This document shows, one piece after another, positions 8,827-18,512 of a stretch of DNA of 64,000 nt. The translations under genes and the position numbers were made by a program. How positions within the stretch are numbered: position 1 is the stretch's first letter; each line of letters opens with the position of its first letter. Origin of the DNA: Nocardia carnea NBRC 14403 (GTDB lineage Bacteria > Actinomycetota > Actinomycetes > Mycobacteriales > Mycobacteriaceae); contig NZ_BAFV01000120.1 of the NCBI RefSeq assembly GCF_000308515.1, forward strand, positions 21,523 through 85,522. The letters run 5' to 3'. Below the pieces are notes generated by a model that ran no database searches, was not told where the DNA came from, and saw nothing but the letters and a program-made list of their open reading frames with translations.

Positions 8827-9948
8827 TCACCCCGGCGCGGGCGGTGGGTCGGCGGGCCTTTTGTCGCGATCCGGGGCGCGTTCGCCGATGAGCACATCCA
8901 CCCACCTGGTCGCCGGGTCGATGTCGAACAGCACCGCTTTCGCCAGCAGGGTGAGCGGAATCGCCAGCAGCGCACCCAGTGCGCCGAGTACCCACGACCA
9001 GAACACCAGCGACAGGAACGTGACGGTGACGCTGAGCCCGACCGCGTCGCCCACGTATTTCGGCTGGATCACCGATTGCACGACGACATTGAACACGCAG
9101 TAGACAACGATCACCCAGAGCATCCGTGTCCATCCGCCGTCCAGCAGGGCCAGCAGCGCCGGCGGCACCAGCCCGATGACGAAACCGATATTCGGGATGT
9201 AGTTGGTGATGAACGACAGCAGCGCCCACAGCAGCGGGAACGGCACCGCCAGCAGCCATAGCGCCACACCGTCCAGGACCGCGACGATCAGACCGAAAAC
9301 CGTGGATACGATCAGGTACTTGCGGGTGCCCGAGGTGAACGAGCCCAGCGCCCGGGCGATATCGGGCCGCATACTCTGCAGCACATCCATCCGGCGTCCG
9401 ATCGTCATCCCGTCGAACACCATGAACAGCAGCAGCGTGACCACGAAGATCAAGTTGGAGAACACGCCCGCCAGACCACGTAGCAGGTCCTCGAGCAGCT
9501 CGACCGCCTTGCCCAGATCGAAGCCGCTCAACGCGTGATCGATCCGTTCCTTGTCGATATCGAAGCCTGCGAGCAGATCCTGGACCTGCACGAGCAGATC
9601 GGCGAACTGATCGGAGTACTCCGGGAGCGCGGTGGCCAGCTGAGCCGCGGATACCACCAGGGCCGCGACCAACCCGAGCAGGATCAGGTACACCACCACC
9701 AGCGCCGCGAGCATTCCCAGCCAGACGGGCCGGCCGCGGCGCTGCATCCGCTGCTGGATGGGCTGCACGGCGATCGCCAGCATCAACGCCAGGAAAACCG
9801 GGCCGAGGACACCGGAGAAGGCGCGGGCGCCGGTGACGGCGACCACCGTGGCCGCCGCGACCAGCAGCACGATCAGACCGCGCGGAATCGCCCACTGCCC
9901 GGGACCCGGCACCGCGGGTGGCGGTGCCGGCGGGGGCGCAGCGGTCAC
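8827..9948 (-). CDS. AI-2E family transporter (PerM/TqsA type)
   Basis: Polytopic membrane protein of 373 residues in the AI-2E exporter/UPF0118 family, which includes putative permeases and Na+/H+ antiporters. Hydrophobic helices sit at about 25-75, 85-110 and, after a central loop (110-170), from 175 to 335. The family signature near the C-terminus is recognisable (LSFITNYIPNIGFVIGLVPP, and VQPKYVGDAVGLS-like IQPKYVGDAVGLSVT). It starts with GTG, overlapping the stop of the upstream SHOCT gene (GTGA), so the two are co-translated. The actual substrate cannot be inferred. Confidence 0.88.
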   Translation of the reverse strand: MTAAPPPAPPPAVPGPGQWAIPRGLIVLLVAAATVVAVTGARAFSGVLGPVFLALMLAIAVQPIQQRMQRRGRPVWLGMLAALVVVYLILLGLVAALVVSAAQLATALPEYSDQFADLLVQVQDLLAGFDIDKERIDHALSGFDLGKAVELLEDLLRGLAGVFSNLIFVVTLLLFMVFDGMTIGRRMDVLQSMRPDIARALGSFTSGTRKYLIVSTVFGLIVAVLDGVALWLLAVPFPLLWALLSFITNYIPNIGFVIGLVPPALLALLDGGWTRMLWVIVVYCVFNVVVQSVIQPKYVGDAVGLSVTVTFLSLVFWSWVLGALGALLAIPLTLLAKAVLFDIDPATRWVDVLIGERAPDRDKRPADPPPAPG

Positions 9949-10319
9949 GACATGGCCTTGGCCTTGAGGCGCTCGAACTCTCCTTCGGTGATCGTGCCCT
10001 CGGTGAGCAGCCGTTTCGCCTCGGCGATCTGCGCGGCCGGATTGGTGCCGGCGGTGCGCTGGATGTATTCCTTCTCCGCGGCCTGCACCTGGTGAGCCTC
10101 GGTGATCGACCGCTGTGTCATCCCCTTACCGCGGACGATCAGGTAGACCAGTGAGGTCAGTAGCGGCAGCACGATCAGCAGAACCACCCAGATCGCCTTG
10201 ACCCAGCCGGAGGTTTCCCGGTCCCGGAAGAGGTCGCCGATGATGTAGAACAGCAGCAGCAGGTACGCGATGAACGCGAAGCTCACCACAACCAGCCAGA
10301 GTGCTTCCCAAAACGACAC
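9945..10319 (-). CDS. SHOCT-domain membrane protein with PLDc_N-like helices
   Basis: A 124-residue protein with two helices (about 5-28 and 41-62; the second, around VLLIVLPLLTSLVYLIVRGKGM, resembles the phospholipase D N-terminal membrane segment) followed by a linker and a C-terminal SHOCT motif (AEAKRLLTEGTITEGEFERLKAKAM). SHOCT is a short oligomerisation or anchoring motif. The GTG start at 10319 follows GCGAGGTGG. The stop overlaps the start of the AI-2E transporter gene by 4 nt, so the pair is probably a small operon. Confidence 0.85.
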   Translation of the reverse strand: MSFWEALWLVVVSFAFIAYLLLLFYIIGDLFRDRETSGWVKAIWVVLLIVLPLLTSLVYLIVRGKGMTQRSITEAHQVQAAEKEYIQRTAGTNPAAQIAEAKRLLTEGTITEGEFERLKAKAMS

Positions 10320-10540
10320 GGTCCACCTCGCTTACGTCGGATCCAGCGGTCCCCACAGCGGGGATCTGCCCCACGCTATGGCGGCCCGGCCGGTGCACGA
10401 CTCACCCGCTACGGATGAATACTCCCGGATACGCCCTGGTAACAGGTTGGTTCAGGGGCCGCTGAGGGTGCCGTCCGCTCAGGTAGGCTGCGGCCGAGTG
10501 CGTGCTAGTGCTGTTTCGGAAATTTTCTTCGGGAGGCACC

Positions 10541-13171
10541 GTGACCGCTTCGCCAACATTGGATCCGACGGGCCGCCCGATATCGCGAGCCCGGCCCCGG
10601 TCCCATATCCCGGTGTTCCCCTTCGACCCGGTATCCCGGCCCCGATTGCATACCGGGCTGGACAGCGTGGTGGATCGCCGCAACGGCGGTGTCCTGCTGG
10701 TATGCGGCGCGGTGGGGGTCGGGAAAACGGTTGCCGTGGCGGACTGGGTGGCAACGCACCTGCCGCGTTCGCATCCGGACGCCCGGATCGCCTGGCTCAC
10801 CGTTCGCGACCAGACCGCGCTGTGGCCGGAGCTGCGCGCCCGGCTGTGCGTGCCCGCCGCGGGATCCGGGCAGCCGGCCGCGGGGGTGGGTGAGGCCGAA
10901 TCGATCCTCGCCGCGCTGGGCGAGGGCGCGGACCCGACCGTCGTGGTGATCGACGACGCCCACCTGATCACCGATCCGCTCGCCCTGGCCGGTCTGGAAT
11001 ATTTCCTGCAGCACGCACCGCCCGACGTGACAACCGTCCTGTGCGCCCGCTTCGATCCGCCGATCCGCTGGCATCTGCTGCAACTGCATTCCCGCCTCAC
11101 CCGGTGGGGCGCGCACGATCTGGCGCTCTCTCCCGCGGAGGCGTCCCGGCTGTGCGCGGGGCACGAATGCGCACTCGACGACCAGGGCATGCACGCCTTG
11201 ATGGGCCTCACCGAAGGGTGGGCGGCGCTGGTGCGGATCGCCGCGATCTACCTCACCGCCAGCCCGAGCGATAACGCCGATGCGCTCACCGCGCTGGCCC
11301 GGCCGCCGCATGCGTTCGCCGATCTGCTGATGGGTGAGCTGATCGATACCCTCTCCCCTGCGCTGCGGCAGTTCCTCACCTGCACCAGCGTCCCGGAGGA
11401 GTTCACCGAACAACTCGCCGACGATCTCGTGGGCGGTGGTGCGGCGCATCTGCTCTACGAACTCGACCGGATCAATTTCCCGATGACCTCGCTGTCCCGC
11501 AGCGGGAAGGTCTGGTATTCGTACCACCCGATGCTGCGGGCCTATTTCCTGGCGGAGGCCAACCGGCTGGGCCGGGATCTGTGTGCCGACCTGCATCTGC
11601 GGTCGGCCCGCCGGCTCACCGCTATCGGTGAGTTACAGGCCGCGCTGACGCATCTGCTGGCGGTACCCGACCACCGTGAGCTGGGATCGTTCCTGGCCGA
11701 GCACGCACTGGCACTGGTTTTCGCCGATCACGGCGAGAGCCTGTTCGATGCACTCGCCGGCGCGGCGCCGGATGTGCTGACCGATCCGTTCCTGCGCCTG
11801 CTGCAGGCCACCGACGCGCTGCTGCACGGTGGCAGCGGTACGGCTCAGGCCTACCGCGACAGCGCCCGTCTCCTCGCCGACGACGACCCGCATTCACTCG
11901 CGGGCCCGTACCGGCTGGAAGCACTGACGGCGGCCGTGGACGCCGAGCTCGCGGTGGCGACCGGCGCCGATTCCGATCCGATCGTGTTCCCGGAACGGAT
12001 GCCGCCCGCCGACCGCCCCGACCTGGACGGTTATCTCGCCGTCACCACCGGCACCGCGCTCGCGCTACGCGGCGAACTCGCCCGAGGTGAGGAACGGCTA
12101 CGGATCGCCCTGAGCCGCACCCGGTCCCGCTGCCATCCCCGGCTGCGATTGATCGCGGTGACCCGGCTCGCCGTCACCGCCGGCCTGGCCGGATCGATCA
12201 CGACGATGCGGCAGCGGGCCGAACGGGCCTGCGCCATCGCCCGCGATCACGATCTGCTGGATCTGCCGGAAACCGTGCACGCCACCGCACTCGAGGCGTA
12301 TGGCGCCTACCTGCAGGGCTCGGATCCGCACCCCGAGCAGATCCGGGTGCTGTGCGCGGAACATATCCGCCGCGACGGCACCCCCGGCCCGGTGGCGGGC
12401 CGGTTACCGCATGTGGTCGGCAATCTGCTCGACTGCCAGTGCGGCGACGATCCGGGCGCCACCGACCGGCTGCGCCGCAGTATCGGCCGGCTGCTCGATG
12501 CCGACCCCGCCCCGGTGCTCGGCGGTGGTCTGGTGAGTGCCGCGGTGTGGGCGCTGCTGGGCGCGGGCGATACCGCGGCCGCACGGCAGCTGACCGAACG
12601 AGCGCGGGCAGTGCTCGGCCATATCCCCGATACCGTGCTGTCCACCGCGGCGCTGACCTCCGTCGCGGGTAACCATCAGACGGTCCTCGGCCAGGTGGAG
12701 CCGGTCCTCGCGGCGACCTCCGGTGCCCATCCCGTCGCCCGGCTCACCGGCTGGCTGCTGCACGCCCGCGCCCACCGCGAGCTGGGCAATGATTCCAAAA
12801 CCCGGGAGGCCGTGGACAACGCCCTGCGGATCGGCGCCACCCATCGGGTGGCCCGGCCGTTCTTCGACGTTCCCGGCACCGTCGACCTGCTCGACTACTA
12901 CGCCGGATGTTTCGGGCACTGCAGCGACTTCGCCGACAGTATCCGGGCCGGTCACCGGCCGCAGCGCCGGGTCCAGCATCCACCGCTCACGGCGACCGAG
13001 CTGCGGATTCTGCAACAACTGCCGTCGGGTCGCACGACCCAGCACATCGCCGACGATCTCAGCGTCTCCATCAATACGGTCAAAACACATCTGCGCGGTA
13101 TCTACGCCAAACTCGGTACCCGCTCCCGGATGGAAACGCTGCAGGAAGCACGGCGCAGCGGATTGCTCTGA
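10541..13171 (+). CDS. MalT-like ATP-binding LuxR-family regulator (LAL type)
   Basis: Large transcriptional activator of 876 residues: an N-terminal STAND-type NTPase with Walker A GAVGVGKT (56-63) and a Walker B-like TVVVIDDAHLI, a central helical repeat region with low motif content, and a C-terminal LuxR helix-turn-helix (last 65 residues; LTATELRILQQL and SINTVKTHLRGIYAKLG). I chose GTG at 10541 because GGGAGG lies 6 nt upstream; a longer frame from 10502 lacks such a site. It is divergent from the SHOCT/AI-2E pair with about 220 bp between them, and is followed 122 bp later by a 65-residue gene that may be a target. Confidence 0.9.
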   Translation: MTASPTLDPTGRPISRARPRSHIPVFPFDPVSRPRLHTGLDSVVDRRNGGVLLVCGAVGVGKTVAVADWVATHLPRSHPDARIAWLTVRDQTALWPELRARLCVPAAGSGQPAAGVGEAESILAALGEGADPTVVVIDDAHLITDPLALAGLEYFLQHAPPDVTTVLCARFDPPIRWHLLQLHSRLTRWGAHDLALSPAEASRLCAGHECALDDQGMHALMGLTEGWAALVRIAAIYLTASPSDNADALTALARPPHAFADLLMGELIDTLSPALRQFLTCTSVPEEFTEQLADDLVGGGAAHLLYELDRINFPMTSLSRSGKVWYSYHPMLRAYFLAEANRLGRDLCADLHLRSARRLTAIGELQAALTHLLAVPDHRELGSFLAEHALALVFADHGESLFDALAGAAPDVLTDPFLRLLQATDALLHGGSGTAQAYRDSARLLADDDPHSLAGPYRLEALTAAVDAELAVATGADSDPIVFPERMPPADRPDLDGYLAVTTGTALALRGELARGEERLRIALSRTRSRCHPRLRLIAVTRLAVTAGLAGSITTMRQRAERACAIARDHDLLDLPETVHATALEAYGAYLQGSDPHPEQIRVLCAEHIRRDGTPGPVAGRLPHVVGNLLDCQCGDDPGATDRLRRSIGRLLDADPAPVLGGGLVSAAVWALLGAGDTAAARQLTERARAVLGHIPDTVLSTAALTSVAGNHQTVLGQVEPVLAATSGAHPVARLTGWLLHARAHRELGNDSKTREAVDNALRIGATHRVARPFFDVPGTVDLLDYYAGCFGHCSDFADSIRAGHRPQRRVQHPPLTATELRILQQLPSGRTTQHIADDLSVSINTVKTHLRGIYAKLGTRSRMETLQEARRSGLL

Positions 13172-13293
13172 ACCCGGCGGAGTCGTTTCACCCGCTCCGG
13201 ACGATGTGCGGCGGTGACGCCGTGGGACACACTTCATTCCGACGCGGCGACACCTGCCGTCGCGACCGGTCCGGAACGAGGCAGGAGACGGCG

Positions 13294-13491
13294 ATGCGAT
13301 ACCAGTTCACCATCGACGGCGAACTCTCCGAGCGTGCGCTTGCCGCTTTTCCCGAACTCACCGGCGATCACACCCAGGGCACCACCGTGCTGTCGGGTCC
13401 GGTCACCGATCCGACGGGTATCCGCGGAATCCTGGCCCGTATCGACAACTTGGGCCTCACCGTGATCGAGATGCGCCGGCTGCCCGATTGA
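13294..13491 (+). CDS. Small conserved-looking hypothetical protein (65 aa)
   Basis: A 65-residue soluble protein beginning MRYQFTIDGELSERALAAFP and ending ILARIDNLGLTVIEMRRLPD. The alternating pattern (beta strand, helix, then GPVTDPTGIRGILARID, then a final strand) suggests a small alpha/beta fold of ACT- or ferredoxin-like size. The start is well supported by AGGAGACGGCG ahead of the ATG. I do not know its function. It lies downstream of the MalT-like regulator on the same strand, separated by 122 bp, so it could be regulated by it. Confidence 0.7.
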   Translation: MRYQFTIDGELSERALAAFPELTGDHTQGTTVLSGPVTDPTGIRGILARIDNLGLTVIEMRRLPD

Positions 13492-13729
13492 GTGCGGTGG
13501 GACCGCGCGCGGGGTTCGCACCGGTGGCGCCGGCCAATAACACGGCCGAGCCGAACGTGCACCTGCCGGCGGTCGCGACCGAGTCACGCCGGTCGCGGTC
13601 CGGCGTGCCGAAGCAGTTTCGGTTGCCCCGTTCGAGGCCACCACAGCCGCCCGGGACGGGGTGGGTACTCACGGCGGCACGGAGACCGCAGCGCCCACCT
13701 CGGTGCGGAACGTCTTCCTGTGGAAGGCG

Positions 13730-14782
13730 TCAATAGGTATGTGCCTGGTCGGACCAGCGTGGGTCGAGCCGGTGCGCCGAGCCACGCGGGAACGAGATGC
13801 GTTCGGGGTCGCCGTCGGCGGTGTAGCGACGGGCCGGTTCGGCCGCGAGCAGGTCGAGCCAATAGGCGGAGTCGAACGGTACCGCGCCCAGTCCGGAGCG
13901 GATCCGTGGCACCGCAGCAGGATCCACCGGACCGAACGGTGACGGCGCGGGGTTCGCGCCGACCAGCATCGCGGCCGCGAATCGGTAGGGCGTCCCGTCC
14001 GAGTTCCCGGCGAGCGCGAGACCGGGATCGGCCGGAGCGCTGCCCAGCGGCAGCGCCATCGTGGTCACCTGGGTCCCCGGCGCAGCGGCGGTGATCGCCC
14101 GGACATTCTGCGCCAGCTCGCGCTGCACACCGGCGGCATCCAGGCCGGCGAGATCGGGATGGCTCGCGGTATGCGCGCCGATCTCGTAACCGTGCTCGGC
14201 CAGCCAGGGCAACGCGCGCGGGTCGGCTTCGAACGGACCGTTGTTGACGTAGAAGGTGGCGCGGGCCGGGAAATCGGGGTGGTCGGCGGCGAAACGTTCC
14301 AGTACCCCGACCGCGCAGTCCGCGGTGGGTATGCCGTCGGCGGTGAACCGGAGCTGGCTGCCGGTGGAATCGTCGAAGGTGAGGACCACCGGATGTGTTC
14401 CGGCCGGAATATCGATATCCCCGGCGATGTACTGGGCGGCGGTGATCGGGCGATAGCCCTCGCGATACAGCCGGTCCAGTTCCGCCCGGAACTCGGCCGG
14501 GCTCTGATCGTATTCACCGGCCGGATCCGCGGTCACCTGGTGGTACATGAGAATCGGTACCTCACCCAGCTCGTCGGCACCCACGGCGGCCGGATCCGGG
14601 GGTGCCGGCGGCGGGGGTGCCGCGGAAGTACTCGGCGGTGTATCCGCCGAGGCGGGTTCACCTGTCGTTCCGCAGGCTGTGGCCGCCGCGCAGATCAGCG
14701 CCGCCGCGACCACCCGAACATATCTCCCCGGGTACCGCACCATCGCCCGGATATTACGTGCCGGCAACGATTTACGGTTCAT
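13730..14782 (-). CDS. Secreted polysaccharide deacetylase lipoprotein (NodB-like)
   Basis: Removes acetyl groups from an extracellular or cell-wall polysaccharide. The 350-residue product begins with a basic region and hydrophobic stretch ending in a lipobox-like ATAC (about residue 33), then a Pro/Ala linker. NodB-homology motifs follow: LTFDDSTG (metal- and base-providing Asp pair, the usual Gly replaced by Ser), the HTASH metal site, and a late ALPLG segment. The ATG at 14782 was taken; a second ATG at 14743 also fits because neither has a good ribosome-binding site. It is divergent by 74 bp from a DUF4015 glycoside hydrolase gene, which suggests one shared substrate. Confidence 0.85.
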   Translation of the reverse strand: MNRKSLPARNIRAMVRYPGRYVRVVAAALICAAATACGTTGEPASADTPPSTSAAPPPPAPPDPAAVGADELGEVPILMYHQVTADPAGEYDQSPAEFRAELDRLYREGYRPITAAQYIAGDIDIPAGTHPVVLTFDDSTGSQLRFTADGIPTADCAVGVLERFAADHPDFPARATFYVNNGPFEADPRALPWLAEHGYEIGAHTASHPDLAGLDAAGVQRELAQNVRAITAAAPGTQVTTMALPLGSAPADPGLALAGNSDGTPYRFAAAMLVGANPAPSPFGPVDPAAVPRIRSGLGAVPFDSAYWLDLLAAEPARRYTADGDPERISFPRGSAHRLDPRWSDQAHTY

Positions 14783-14856
14783 CTCCGCGAAACAGATCGG
14801 CGTTGCGGCGGACTCGCCATAGTGGGCGGGAAGCTGTTCGCGGAAGTTGGTGTGTT

Positions 14857-16455
14857 GTGCTCGTGCGGGACCGGGCGGTCGACCGGAAACGGTTGGCGGT
14901 CCTCGTATTCGGTGTTGTTGTGATCGTGCTGCTGGTGTTCGCCGGGATCGGAGCCGGCCGTTCACCGGCCCCGGATCTTCCGCTGACCGGTCTTCCGCCG
15001 GGCCCCGTCGGCGCCGCAGCATCGAAGGATCTGGCGCTGCGTGTGGATGCCGCCGGACACGATCCGCATGCCGTCGAGCTCACGGTGGACGGTTCCCCTG
15101 TCGCCGGCCGGATCGACGGCGATACCGTCGTCTACGAACCCGAAGGACTGTCCGACGGAGAGCACACCTTCACCGCCGAGATACCGCCCGGCGGGGTGAC
15201 CGGCCGGCTGCGCGACGGCCCCGGCGCCGAAGTGACCTTCACCGTGGATACCACCGCCCCGGAATTGGAGGTGACACAACCGGATACCGTCTCCTCCTAC
15301 CGTGAACCGGTCACTGTGCGCGGACGGGCACCCGACGCGGAACAGGTCACGATCGGTGCGCATTCGGTGACCCCCGGGCCCGACGGCAGTTTCGTGAGCG
15401 AGCTGCCGCACAGCCCCGCCGGAGCGGAGGTGGTCGCGGTGGATGCGGCGGGTAACACCACCACACAGGCGCTCACCACCGGTATCGATCTGCCACAGAT
15501 GCGGGCCGTACATGTCACCGCGCACGCCTGGTCGTATGGACCGATGCGCGAAGCCATCCTTGATCTGGCCCGCCAGAAACGCATCGATACGGTGCAACTC
15601 GATATCAAGGACGAGGACGGTGTCGTCGGTTACCCCTCGAAGGTGCCGCTGGCCCGCACGACCGGCGCCGCCCAGCCGATCTACGAGGCGCGGGCGGCGC
15701 TGCGGCAACTGCACGATCTGGGGGTGCAGGTGGTCGGCCGGATCGTCGCGTTCCGCGATCCCACCCTCGCCGAATGGGCCTGGCATCACGGCCGCCCGGA
15801 CTGGGTGGTGCAGAACCCGGCCCGGCAGCCGTACTCCAGCCACTACGGCGCGATCGCATTCACCAATTTCGCCCACCCCGAGGTCCGCGGTTACAACATC
15901 GCGCTCGCGGTCGAAGCTGCCGAACTGGGCTTCGACGGGATCATGTACGACTACGTCCGCCGACCCGACGGCAGGCTGTCGAGTATGCGCTTCCCCGGGC
16001 TGAAGGGTCCCGCCACCGAAGCCGTCGCCGGGTTCCTGGCGCAGAGCCGCGATCCGGTGCACGCGGCCGGCGCCCATCAGAGCGCCGCGGTCTACGGGAT
16101 CGCCGCCACCCGGCCCGACCAGATCGCGCAGGATATCCGGCTGATCGCACCGCAGGTGGATTACGTCGCGCCGATGATCTACCCCTCGCACTGGGGTCCG
16201 GGCGAATACGGTGTGGCGAATCCGAACGGGCAGCCGTTCGATATCGTCGCCGCCTCCCTGCGGGATTTCCAAACCGTGACCAAAGGCACGGGGGCGACGG
16301 TGATCCCCTGGCTGCAGGATTTCAGTCTGGGCGTGAACTACGGGGATGCCCAGGTCAGGGCCCAGATCGATGCGACCTACAAAACCGGGATAGACAGTTT
16401 CTTCCTGTGGAGTCCCAGCGTGGAATATCACGGCGGCGCACTCGACCCGAAATGA
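14857..16455 (+). CDS. Membrane-anchored putative glycoside hydrolase (DUF4015/GHL type)
   Basis: A 532-residue protein with one N-terminal signal-anchor (about 10-30), two Ig-like beta modules (about 45-130 and 130-205, with DTTAPELEVTQP), and a C-terminal TIM-barrel domain (about 210-532). The barrel shows DUF4015 hallmarks: VQLDIKDEDGVVGYPS, VVGRIVAFRDP, GFDGIMYDYVR and VAPMIYPSHWG. Relatives are putative polysaccharide hydrolases, and DUF4015 is distantly related to the hydrolase half of PgaB. The start is uncertain: GTG 14857 with a weak GGAAG, or GTG 14863. The deacetylase gene is divergent next to it. Confidence 0.82.
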   Translation: MLVRDRAVDRKRLAVLVFGVVVIVLLVFAGIGAGRSPAPDLPLTGLPPGPVGAAASKDLALRVDAAGHDPHAVELTVDGSPVAGRIDGDTVVYEPEGLSDGEHTFTAEIPPGGVTGRLRDGPGAEVTFTVDTTAPELEVTQPDTVSSYREPVTVRGRAPDAEQVTIGAHSVTPGPDGSFVSELPHSPAGAEVVAVDAAGNTTTQALTTGIDLPQMRAVHVTAHAWSYGPMREAILDLARQKRIDTVQLDIKDEDGVVGYPSKVPLARTTGAAQPIYEARAALRQLHDLGVQVVGRIVAFRDPTLAEWAWHHGRPDWVVQNPARQPYSSHYGAIAFTNFAHPEVRGYNIALAVEAAELGFDGIMYDYVRRPDGRLSSMRFPGLKGPATEAVAGFLAQSRDPVHAAGAHQSAAVYGIAATRPDQIAQDIRLIAPQVDYVAPMIYPSHWGPGEYGVANPNGQPFDIVAASLRDFQTVTKGTGATVIPWLQDFSLGVNYGDAQVRAQIDATYKTGIDSFFLWSPSVEYHGGALDPK

Positions 16456-16558
16456 TCGCGTAACGCCGCGCACCCCCGCCGCGACGTCTCCGGTGACGTA
16501 ACGGCCCGTCGGGGGGGCCAGTCCGTCCATTTATCAGTTCTGGAATGGAGCACGGGAC

Positions 16559-18334
16559 ATGGCTTTCCGAAGTAGCTGGATTCTGCGATCATCCCGCGGG
16601 TTCACCCGGCGATCCCGCGGCTGGTTCACCCAGCACCGCATCGCCGCGGCGATCGCCGCACCCGCCGCCCTGGGTGTGGTGGCCGCGGTGGCCGCCACCT
16701 ATTCGGTGACCGCACCCTCGCAGCAGGCGGATACGCAACTGAAGGCGTCGGTTACCGAATGCCACGATATGGTCACCGTCTCGGTCGCGGGCCGCGGTGA
16801 CACACCACGCGAAGGCACCACGAAACTGCTGGTCGACGCGCACGGCAACCCGCTGCCCGCGGCGCTGTCGGGCGATCACCGCAGCGAATGGGTGGATCCG
16901 GTGGTCAACGCCCCCGCCGACGATGTGGACCCCGGCTCCTACGCCGCGGTCTATATCGCCTACCCGGCGGATATGGCCACCTACGAGGATGCGGTCACCA
17001 CCGGGGTCGCCAACACCCAGCAGGTGATGCGCGAGATCTCGCAGGCCTGCCCGGACACCCGGTTCGCCATCGTCGGGTACAGCGAAGGCGCCGACGTGGT
17101 GCGCCGGGTCGCCATGGAGATCGGGCATCAGGAACAGCAGGACGGCGGTTACGCGATCGTCGACCCGGACAAGGTCACGGGCGTGGTCATCCTCGCCGAT
17201 TCCGGCCGCGCCCCCGGTGACGGCCCGTTCCCGGGCGCCGAGAACCCGCACGGCAACCCGGACGGGTTCGACCAGGCCTATCAGAACGGGAAGAACCCGG
17301 TCCCGGGCCAGGGCGCGCTCCCGGATACGGGCGGCGATTTCGGTTCGCTGAACGGGAAAATTGCCTCGTTCTGCTCCGACGGCGATCTCACCTGCGCGGC
17401 GCCGGAGAACATCGCACTGCTGCAACTGGTGGTCAATGTGGCGCGGCAGATGAACGTCGACGCTCTCGAACGCGACGGGCTCACCCCGGCCACCGGGCAG
17501 GATGTCGCGGTCGTCCTGAGCCGGGTCGCGCTGCTCGCACTCGCCGATATCGAGTCACAGCCGAACTGGATGGCCAGTGACGAAACCTTCCTCGAGGTTC
17601 TGCTGCGGGTCTCCGAACCGGGCTACGAACCCGGCGCCACTCCCCCGGCCGGCGAGGAGCCCGCCGATTCCATCTCGACCGGCGAGATGGCACCCCTGGC
17701 CTACCTGCCGCAGAAGGTACTCAACGAGATCATCGGGCTGATCGTGACGAATCAGAACACCATCCCCGTGATCCTGTCCGACCCTTACAACCTGACGCTG
17801 GGCCCCGACGCCACCGGCCACCACTTCGACTACTGGCGCGACGCCGACCCGGCCAACGGCAAACCACTGACCTCCGCCGAATATGCCGCGGCCTGGCTCA
17901 CCCACCTGGCGAAGCAGGCCCAGGCGGGCGAACCGGTGAATACGAAATCCACCCCCACACCCGAAGACCTGGACGACGCCTACCGAGCGGCCGCGGAGAC
18001 AACCACCGAACAGGCAGCCGAACCGACCGGCACCACTACAGCGGCACCGACCACGACGGGCACCGCCCCGACCACGACCACGCCGGACGAGACCACCACC
18101 ACACCGCCGGCGGGCGAGCAGACGACAGTGCCGCCCTCCTCGACAACGCAACCCCGGAGTTCGACAACTGTGCCCCCGAGTTCGGCAACCGTGCCTCCGA
18201 GCTCCGCGCCCGCACCGGAGGTCGCCGCTCCGCCCACGACCACGCCCACCACGACGGCGCCCCGGACCACCGAGCCCACCACAGAAACACCCGCCCCGCC
18301 GGCCGGCGAGCCGGTCGCGCAAACCACGCGCTGA
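16559..18334 (+). CDS. Cutinase-family esterase with long Thr/Pro-rich C-terminal tail
   Basis: Extracellular serine esterase (cutinase or Culp-type; lipid or ester substrate). The 591-residue protein has an N-terminal basic patch and helix (about 27-50), and an alpha/beta-hydrolase domain with nucleophile Ser175 in GYSEGADVV. Two late catalytic-region segments are visible, including SFCSDGDLTC (Asp of the triad, paired cysteines). From about residue 460 the protein is Thr/Pro/Glu/Ser-rich, with repeats of TTT, TVPPSS and TTEPTTE, a likely wall-spanning or O-mannosylated stalk. This tail is much longer than in ordinary cutinases. A hairpin terminator follows the stop directly. Confidence 0.88.
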   Translation: MAFRSSWILRSSRGFTRRSRGWFTQHRIAAAIAAPAALGVVAAVAATYSVTAPSQQADTQLKASVTECHDMVTVSVAGRGDTPREGTTKLLVDAHGNPLPAALSGDHRSEWVDPVVNAPADDVDPGSYAAVYIAYPADMATYEDAVTTGVANTQQVMREISQACPDTRFAIVGYSEGADVVRRVAMEIGHQEQQDGGYAIVDPDKVTGVVILADSGRAPGDGPFPGAENPHGNPDGFDQAYQNGKNPVPGQGALPDTGGDFGSLNGKIASFCSDGDLTCAAPENIALLQLVVNVARQMNVDALERDGLTPATGQDVAVVLSRVALLALADIESQPNWMASDETFLEVLLRVSEPGYEPGATPPAGEEPADSISTGEMAPLAYLPQKVLNEIIGLIVTNQNTIPVILSDPYNLTLGPDATGHHFDYWRDADPANGKPLTSAEYAAAWLTHLAKQAQAGEPVNTKSTPTPEDLDDAYRAAAETTTEQAAEPTGTTTAAPTTTGTAPTTTTPDETTTTPPAGEQTTVPPSSTTQPRSSTTVPPSSATVPPSSAPAPEVAAPPTTTPTTTAPRTTEPTTETPAPPAGEPVAQTTR

Positions 18335-18335
18335 G

Positions 18336-18354
18336 CGACCGGACCGTCCGGTCG
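18336..18354 (+). terminator. Hairpin just after the cutinase stop
   Basis: Perfect 9-bp arms (CGACCGGAC / GTCCGGTCG) around one central base, starting 2 nt after the stop codon. There is no U-tract, which is usual in high-GC actinobacteria. It could alternatively be an operator. Confidence 0.5.
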
Positions 18355-18512
18355 GAACCATCCGGGAAGCAGGCATCAGGTACGGGACCCGCTCGGTGCA
18401 CCACCTGCGTCGTCTGTTTCGCGCCACGATGATCGCTGCCGAACACATCCCGAACGGGCATTCGGCACTTCGCGCCCTATGGTGAACCGTGTAGAAGAGG
18501 GGAACGGTTGCA

